Shown: piece after piece, positions 58,209 through 64,000 of the stretch
How the letters are laid out: each line of letters opens with the position of its first letter
Numbering within the stretch: the stretch's first letter is position 1
Source: Takakia lepidozioides
Taxonomy: Eukaryota; Streptophyta; Takakiopsida; Takakiales; Takakiaceae
Assembly: GCA_030704615.1 (NCBI GenBank)
Contig: CM060731.1
Coordinates: 82,750,756 to 82,814,755, forward strand
DNA length: 64,000 bases
Reading direction: 5' to 3'
The notes under the pieces: model-generated
What the model saw: the letters and a program-made list of their open reading frames with translations, nothing else
The model's database searches: none
What the model was told of the DNA's origin: nothing
Translations under genes and position numbers: made by a program

Positions 58209-58847
58209 TCACCAAGTCGACGGAACTTCGATACCCCTCAAAACAAGCTCATCACTGCTGCGGCACCTCGAGGTAAACTGCAATTCGGTCGTTCTGCTGC
58301 CCTTGCTGGAGCCGACGACAATGTCATGTCCATCAATGATACCACCATCATACATTGACAAGGTCACTGTGGGCCTCATGTGCCCGTGCGATTCGTCTTC
58401 GCAACTCAGCCGAATGTCTCCATACACTGGAAGAGCGGAGTGATCTGCACGTATATAGTTTTCCCCGGTGCCGTCCTCCCTGGTCCACTGGCAGCAGTTC
58501 CAGCGCCAAAGCGAGGCCGTGCGTGATCTGTCCGGCATCCCTTTCCAGCTTGGTATATCGAGGTCAACAATTTTCAGGACCCACGGACCGCATTGACCCT
58601 CGCCCTCACCTCGCTCAAAGCGGTAATAGCCCTCCAGATACTCCATTGCGCGCAAAGACTCTTGCTTGATTCCAGCAGCGTCTGTGAAAACAGAGAGCCA
58701 GACAATGATGTCTCCTGATTCTGGTTTGAACATAGCATAATCGTGGCCATGATAAGGGCAGTCGGCTGGATTTCGGCGGCACGACATCTTGAAAAAGAGT
58801 AGCGGAGTACGCTCAATGACAGCAGCTCCCGGATGGAGGAGGAGCAC
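58209..58847 (-). CDS. Unknown protein, member of a divergent paralogous pair
   Basis: An open frame of 212 residues, stop TGA at 58209-58211. No family recognised. Visible features: a Cys-containing start (CRRNPADCPYHGHDYAMF), ESGDIIVWLSVF, a Trp/Cys segment WRWNCCQWT, LPVYGDIRLSC, and a C-terminal YDGGIIDGHDIVVGSSKG. The alternating hydrophobic pattern suggests a beta-sandwich (inference). The gene at 59321-59899 encodes a paralog with the same segments in the same order. The two are head to head about 470 bp apart, inside the giant element, so this is probably element cargo. The start may be the ATG at 58847 or the Met before CRRN (about 58787); the paralog supports the region after the latter. 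Confidence 0.65.
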   Translation of the reverse strand: MLLLHPGAAVIERTPLLFFKMSCRRNPADCPYHGHDYAMFKPESGDIIVWLSVFTDAAGIKQESLRAMEYLEGYYRFERGEGEGQCGPWVLKIVDLDIPSWKGMPDRSRTASLWRWNCCQWTREDGTGENYIRADHSALPVYGDIRLSCEDESHGHMRPTVTLSMYDGGIIDGHDIVVGSSKGSRTTELQFTSRCRSSDELVLRGIEVPSTW

Positions 58848-59320
58848 CGCGGTGGCTGGAAAAAGTTCAAGCTAACGCTGCAATTCCTCACAAACACTCC
58901 AGGGCACATTTAAATTTCCCCCCTACAGGATCCTGGACCGATGAAGATTGGCTGCTGCATGAATGTAGCCGTTTCAGTTTCCTACCCTGCCATGCAAACT
59001 ATGGGCACTCACTGCCAGGTGGGCCGATAGCCACTGGACACGACGAAGTCCATCCCCTCTTCGATGTAAATGCGGCGCCGAATTTCCATCCGGGGGGATG
59101 GACTTCGGTGGCAGATCTCAAACTATAACTTGTTGATGAGAAAGATGTATGGGTTCATCCACCGCTGGCGTGATGAACACGTTCCACCTCCGTCGGTGGG
59201 TACGTGTGACCCAGATGCTCCATTATTGGAGGCCGGACTGCTCTTCCGCTTCGTATCATTTCCAAAATCTAAGGGCTTCGTAGCTGTCCGCAAGGTCATC
59301 GGCATCCAAGTCGTCCTCAG

Positions 59321-59899
59321 GTCCTCCTTTGCAAGGATGCGTGCTTCCGGAACCGGGACGACTGCCCCTTTGGAGGCATCGATTATGCAATGTATTCGGC
59401 CACATCGGGAGACATTGTTATCTGGTACACAGATTACAGAGAAGATACTGGTTCGATTGTGGAAACATTGGTGGCTTTTGAGTATATCGTAGGCCACTAC
59501 GCCTTCGAGCGGGGTGACGATCTTGGTCTGAGGAGTCCGTGGCTCCTGCGCATCCTCGATTCCGATTTTCCCAGCTACGACGGTCACCCATGCAGAAGAA
59601 GGCGCACTGCTATGCTGTTGCGGTGGAACTGCTGCCACTGGACGTGGGTGGACTCCATCGGAGAGACCTATTCTCCTCGAGGAGTGCGCTCCTCTTCTCC
59701 ATTGTATGGGGACATTCGCATTGGTGTGGACGACGAAAACGTGAAGATTTCCATATTCGATGGTGGTATGATTGAAGGGCAGGACATTGTGGTGAACATC
59801 ACTAGGGGCGGTACAACGGCTGCAATCGACTTTACATGGAGGAGCCCCATGACTCATGAGCTAGTTCTGAGAGCAGTCGAAGTCCCATTGACAACGTGA
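59321..59899 (+). CDS. Unknown protein, second member of the divergent pair
   Basis: Paralog of the product of 58209-58847. Shared segments in order: RNRDDCPFGGIDYAMY, SGDIVIWYTDY, LRWNCCHWT, PLYGDIRIGV, FDGGMIEGQDIVVN, then HELVLRAVEVP before the stop at 59897-59899. Similarity to the paralog begins upstream of the first in-frame ATG (59390), back to about 59321 where a CCTCAG acceptor-like site lies, and an in-frame TAA at 59270 excludes a longer single exon. So either translation starts at 59390 and drops the Cys segment, or an upstream exon is spliced at 59320. Function unknown. Confidence 0.6.
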   Translation, partial: VLLCKDACFRNRDDCPFGGIDYAMYSATSGDIVIWYTDYREDTGSIVETLVAFEYIVGHYAFERGDDLGLRSPWLLRILDSDFPSYDGHPCRRRRTAMLLRWNCCHWTWVDSIGETYSPRGVRSSSPLYGDIRIGVDDENVKISIFDGGMIEGQDIVVNITRGGTTAAIDFTWRSPMTHELVLRAVEVPLTT

Positions 59900-60224
59900 C
59901 TTGTATTCAGTAGGCACAGGGCTCAAGATTTGATGGCACAATCAGCACAGTAGACGTGCTTCAAATGCAATTCATGTGGATCAATAAAAACCTCATTGTG
60001 CCCTCTTTTTATTCTATTCTGTGTCCATCGTTCCGAGAATGCGTCATTGCTCATTTCGTTTGGGATTGGGAGTGTGGGTGGATTTTGCAAATGGCTGGTA
60101 GGCTGAAATGGGCCCCCATTGTACAGAGCAGTACCACCCTACCATTCGCGAAACATTGCCTTTCAATATATAATTCTAAATAACATTGCCGAACCTCCTT
60201 CATCGGGACGTCCTTCTCCCCCTA
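59900..60224. other. Spacer between the unknown gene and the right TIR
   Basis: An AATAAAAACC word near 59984 could serve as a polyadenylation signal for the gene ending at 59899. Nothing else seen. Confidence 0.35.
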
Positions 60225-60366
60225 TGACCGTGGCACCCTAAACCCTATTCCCGCGGACACTCATTTCCGGAAAATAGTGCTGCTCATGTTTTTTTCCACA
60301 CTTACGACTCTGCTCATGGCTCATGCCGCTCATGGCTCATGGCTCATGAAATAGCAGCCCCCCCCC
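60225..60366 (-). repeat. Right terminal inverted repeat of the giant element
   Basis: Read on the minus strand from 60366: nine G, CTGCTATTTCATGAGCC, four more CATGAGC-type words, an A run, GGAAATGAGTGTCC and GGGAATAGGGTTTAGG. This is collinear with the left end at 36697. Confidence 0.8.
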
Positions 60367-60745
60367 GTGGCCTTTGGGGCTGTGATGGGCTGTGAGGGGC
60401 TGTGACGGGCTGTGAGGGGCTGTGCTGGGCTGCGCCGGTGGCCTTCGGGGCTGTGAGGGGCTGTGAGGGGCTGTGCGTAGTGGCCTGTGGGGCTGTGACG
60501 GGCTGTGCCCAGTGGCCTGTGGGGCTGTGACGGGCTGTGCGGGGCTGTGACAGGCTGTGGTGGGCTGTGCCCTGTGGCCTGTGGGGCTGTGACGGGATGT
60601 GACAGGCTGTGGCGAGCTGTGACGGGCTATGAGGGGCTGTGACAGGCTGTGCCCAGTGGCCAGTGGGACTGTGACGGATGTGACCAGTGAGCTGTGTGGG
60701 CCTGTGCTGGTCTGTGGTGGCCCGTGTTGACCTGTGGACGGCCTG
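60367..60745. repeat. GGCTGTGACGG minisatellite, second locus
   Basis: Same 11-bp unit as at 43135-44215, in a shorter array with GTGGCCTGTGGGGCTGTGAC blocks. It lies at the same position relative to gag. Confidence 0.88.
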
Positions 60746-61410
60746 TGCTGACTCGTGGAGGCACTGGTGGACTGCCTAAGGACTGGCATGTGGTCTTGAA
60801 GGCCAAATTTTGAAGCTCGTGGAGGGCGGTTTGAGGAGTATCTTCATGATATTCCCATGGTCATGCAAGTGAGGGAAGAGAGGAGAGGAAGAGTGTTGGG
60901 ATGAGGGCATGTTGGGGTTAGGCATTGCTTTAGCTTCTCTTCCACCCTCTCATTAGGCCAAGACCTTTCCGTAGGTGGAGGCAAGAGTCAGTCCGGGTTT
61001 GGGCTGGGGTATCATTGCAGGAGCAAAACCGTGGAGTTGTTTTTGGTGTGGGGGAGTTGTCGCTCTGATTTCTTGTGTTTGGATCCCCTCCATACATGCA
61101 TGCTTGACTGTGCGCCATGCTAGTTTTGTGTAGGCGCTTGTTTTTATAGGTGATTGGTCTGGATTTGATCACCGGCCAGTCCTAGAGCATGTTGTCGATG
61201 GTGAGATTGGGGTGATGACCAGCCAGACCATCATTAGTTCTCCTGTGGTGAGGTTGGAGGTAATGACCAGCCAACCATAGGAGTGCTTGCGGTGGATGCA
61301 GGTACAGGTGTAGGCTATGTTAGGAACTTAGTATTCCAAACCATAAGCCGCAACAAGTTCTCTACCCGGTTACCTTGTGGAGAGGGGGTTAGGGACATGT
61401 TCATGACCGG

Positions 61411-63500
61411 TTGAGTGTCAACACGGAGGTGCCACTAGTTGCTAAGGACAGTGCCGGTTCGAGCACTAGCGATACTAGTGGGTACATGAGACGAGGTGTG
61501 TGGTTTAGGCCACCTTCACCTCCTGTGTCTTCTACGGAAGGTTCTGATTCGGATTGTGAATCAGGAGGACTCATACCGGCGGTGCAAGTTGTTTCTTTGC
61601 CATTGTTGTGGGACACAATGGAGGAGATGTATGGAGCTACCAAGGGGCCACGAAGGAACTCTGGGGCGGTGGGCACCATCGAGTTGGATGATTTTATCCA
61701 AGAGTTTGATAGTTGGTGTGATTTGCAGCAAATGCGCAATCCACAACTATTTACGCCTTTCATGGCATGGAAGGGGCTGTTTCAGCACCTTGAGGGGCCG
61801 CCTATGGATGATTACCATGAGTTCAGGCGGGGGCATGAGGTTGAGATCGAGGAGTGGAGGATGTACTGGTCACCCGACTATGTCTCCATCACTAGGGGCA
61901 CTAGAGCCACGAGGGCAGTGGCTACACCTGCCGCTGCACCGGCAGCTTCAGCAAGTAGCAGTGGGACTAGTGGAACTGGTGGTACAGTAGCTACGACGTC
62001 CACCCAAGCCACTACCGCACCAGCACTAGCACCCGTGCATGCCTTCAACCCTGTTGTGGAGTTCTTCGAAGAGTTGAGAGGGAACTACCAAGGGGTGAAG
62101 ACAGAGAAGTTGCGGAGCCTGCAAGAGTTCCAACGGAAGCCGACCGAGAGCTTGAGGGAGGCTTTCACTCGCATGAGGCGCTTGATAAATGTAACCCAAG
62201 GGGTTACGGAAGCTCAGGCAGTCCAATTCTGGTATGGGATATTGGACAAGGAGCTGAGGAGAAGGGTGCGGGATGCAACTCTCCTACAAGCAGCCCAACC
62301 CACCTTAGCAAATGTGTTTTTGCTGGCAGAGCGGATAGAGCTCAACATGGTGGAGGAACGAGTGGTCATGGTGGGATTTGCTAAGGAGACGCCACGGGGT
62401 AGTGGTGCTCCTAGCCAACCACTACCTCAACGTGCTCAAGGCAACAAGGGGGCTCAGGTGAAGCTTAGGGAAGGCAGAGAGGACCTCAGATGCAGGGTCT
62501 CTCCCTTCATTTGCTGGCCAACAACAGGCAGATGTGGTGTGCTGGACATGTGGAGGACCCCATGTCAAGAAGGATTGCCCAGAGGGAGGCAAAGGGTCGG
62601 CACATGCACAGCCTGCACAGTTGCAGTGTGGGTATTGTGGCAAGCACGGGCATGGAGAGGCCCAGTGTTATGGTTTGCATCCTGAGTTGCGCCCAGGCCA
62701 GTTCCAAGGGAACAATGGTGGCCGGGGGCGAGGTGGAGCAGCCCAGAGAGGACGAGGTGGCCAGCCACGAGGTGCAGGCCAAGGGCAAGCTCAACGTGGC
62801 CAAGGACGCGGAGGTCAGGGTGTTGAAGAAGGCATGGCCAACCGGCTTCAGCAGCTAGAGCAGAGGCTCGCTGCCATGGCTACAGCTCAGGTGGTACCGG
62901 CTCTAAGGCCGGATGGTCCACCTCCTGCTCCTAAGGGAGGAGATATGGGAGGCATGGGATTCATGTGTGGAGCAGCACTACCACTAGTGCAGGTGGAGTC
63001 TGCTGCAGCCGTGACTCGAGGAGCAGCACGAGTTCCTGAGCCACGAGGTGCAGAGGTGGAGTTGGATCCACAGCGTGGGGAGGCAAGCCGTCAGCTAGGC
63101 TTCCTCAGTCATTCACATTGGCAGAGACAGTGTCGACGCCATCCATGGCACCTAGTTCTCGCCCGACGGTTACCGAGGCGGAGGTTACTATGCCATTGGG
63201 GAGAGCTACACGGGTAGCACCACTACCTAGTGTTGCCAAGGCTACGGCAGCTAGTGTGCTGCTAGGAGCGGCCACATCTGTGTACCAGGCTCCATTATTC
63301 TCGGCTACCATGATTGCGACGCCGGGGGTAAAACCAGCTGAGGTGTTTAGGCTGGCAACTACACTCTGTGAGAGTGGGGAGGTTATTTCATCTTCTGCGG
63401 AGATAGTGGGAGGTGTAGTGTCGGAGGGATCCTCGGATTTGAGGGTCAAGACTGCCACGGCGGCGCCATGGCAAGCTGCAGCTGCCAGGTTGATGGAGCT
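61411..63500 (+). pseudogene. gypsy gag (third plus-strand copy)
   Basis: Nearly identical to 44484-46449, but with Trp where that copy has a TGA. The frame is open from 61411 to about 62475, where loss of one G in a G run (compared with 45539) shifts it. The next frame (62534-63090) carries both zinc knuckles, CWTCGGPHVKKDC and CGYCGKHGHGEAQC. A second one-base loss near 63095 shifts again to the Ala/Thr/Pro-rich linker (63118 on), which is open until a small deletion near 63500. All three breaks are single small indels, so this copy is young but dead. Confidence 0.85.
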
Positions 63501-63505
63501 GCGCC

Positions 63506-63955
63506 ATGGTGACACCTGGAGTTGTCATGTTAGACAACCAGGATGGCATTTTCTGTTTGAGTGGACCGGCAGGCAAGAGGTACCGGCCACTGCGGGTCTT
63601 GTTGGACTCGGGAGCTCAGCCATTGATGCTGGGCAGAGCTGCTATTGCAGGCTTGGGCCTCACGGAGGCGGATATAGAGCCTTGTCCTTTCCAGATACAG
63701 ACGTCTCTGGGAGGATCGAAGCAGGCTCGGGGCATGACACGGCGTGAGTTGGCTATCAGACTACGGCCGGATCACCGTACAGATGGCTCAGTGATGCGAG
63801 CCAAGGCCATTGTGACAGACGCAGTCTCATACGATGTCCTGGTTGGTGGGGCAGTGTTGTACCCCATGGGCTTCACCCTGGGATTTTGGGAGGAGTCAGC
63901 TTCCTATAGGCTGCATGGCAGTCAGGGGAGGGCCGGCGTGTGCAGCTCCCTGTGA
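63506..63955 (+). pseudogene. gypsy aspartic protease, third copy
   Basis: Retropepsin with LLDSGAQPLMLGRAAIAGLG (active-site loop near 63600-63620) and no stop in the QTSLGGSKQARG segment, unlike the copy at 4429. A one-base change near 63910 shifts the end relative to the copy at 4.6 kb. The element continues beyond the window. Confidence 0.8.
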
Positions 63956-64000
63956 CGTTCATAGGAAGAGTTGCGGTTGCCCAGCGAGGCAAGATGCCGA

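Larger units (their letters stand above)
36697..60366. mobile_element. Giant TIR transposon with MULE-like transposase and ParB-like/methyltransferase gene
   Basis: Long terminal inverted repeats bound 23.7 kb. The left end starts GGGGGGCTGCTATTTCATG at 36697; the right end is its reverse complement finishing in nine C at 60366. The match continues for about 115-140 bp through CATGAGC repeats, an A run and a GGGAATAGGG-like word. Contents from left: inverted truncated copy of the ParB-like/methyltransferase gene (-), a gypsy fragment (41260-46449), the transposase gene (-), a palindrome array, the 10-exon ParB-like/methyltransferase gene (+), a second palindrome array, and two divergent unknown genes. 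Without the gypsy fragment it is ~18.5 kb. I could not define a target-site duplication: the right flank is gypsy minisatellite, the left flank is unrelated, and a scaffold gap lies 490 bp to the left. That both ends belong to one insertion is therefore likely but not proven. Confidence 0.7.
60367..64000 (+). mobile_element. gypsy copy of the methyltransferase family, right-truncated by the window
   Basis: Begins directly at the right TIR with the GGCTGTGACGG minisatellite (60367-60745). A leader (60746-61400) includes a ~450-bp insert not present in the copy at 44.35 kb but related to 15.5-16.0 kb. Gag and protease follow. The LTR is absent on the left. The methyltransferase and pol would lie beyond 64000 if present. 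Confidence 0.75.

Overview
The window is nuclear DNA of a green, plant-lineage (streptophyte) eukaryote. It holds two ordinary intron-containing plant genes: a plastid-type Rossmann NAD(P)-binding protein and a vacuolar-type acid invertase with the 9-base mini-exon typical of plant invertases. Nearly everything else is transposable elements and their satellites. A seed-free plant with a large, repeat-rich genome (a fern, for example) is my inference; nothing in the sequence fixes the species. A run of 500 N (35707-36206) marks a scaffold gap.

Layout. 1-10.2 kb: a decayed Ty3/gypsy retrotransposon with two captured chromatin domains, a C5-cytosine DNA methyltransferase between protease and reverse transcriptase and a PHD finger behind the integrase. 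10.2-13.5 kb: an F-box/kelch pseudogene, a tRNA-derived SINE, a non-LTR retroelement remnant and hairpin repeats. 13.55-18.37 kb: a second, minus-strand piece of the same gypsy family, bounded by inverted LTR ends. 18.4-21 kb: a broken Ty1/copia element carrying a 651-bp non-autonomous element with piggyBac hallmarks. 22.1-25.5 kb: the NAD(P)-binding protein gene (+). 26.6-31.3 kb: the invertase gene (-), convergent with it. 32.6-34.4 kb: two small inverted-repeat elements. 36.7-60.4 kb: a giant terminal-inverted-repeat element. 60.4-64 kb: another gypsy copy, running off the window.

The giant element is the most unusual part. Its roughly 115-140 bp inverted ends begin with a G run followed by CTGCTATTTCATG. 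Inside are (i) a MULE-like DDE transposase with a Cys-rich, possibly WRKY/GCM1-type zinc motif, (ii) a 10-exon gene joining a ParB/sulfiredoxin-like domain to a permuted beta-class (N4/N6-type) DNA methyltransferase fold, (iii) an older inverted, truncated copy of that gene, (iv) two arrays (about 31 and 13 sites) of a 22-bp palindrome with arms GGAAATGCGG and CCGCATTTCC, which also occurs singly in introns of the gene, and (v) a divergent pair of paralogous genes of unknown function. A gypsy fragment (41.26-46.45 kb) sits inside the element and cuts off the transposase C-terminus.

Hypothesis: the ParB-like/methyltransferase protein recognises or modifies the palindromes, so the element would carry its own parS-like or self-marking system. 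Several frameshifts and stops (or assembly errors) mean the copies here may not all be active. The sequence shows the architecture; the function is inferred.
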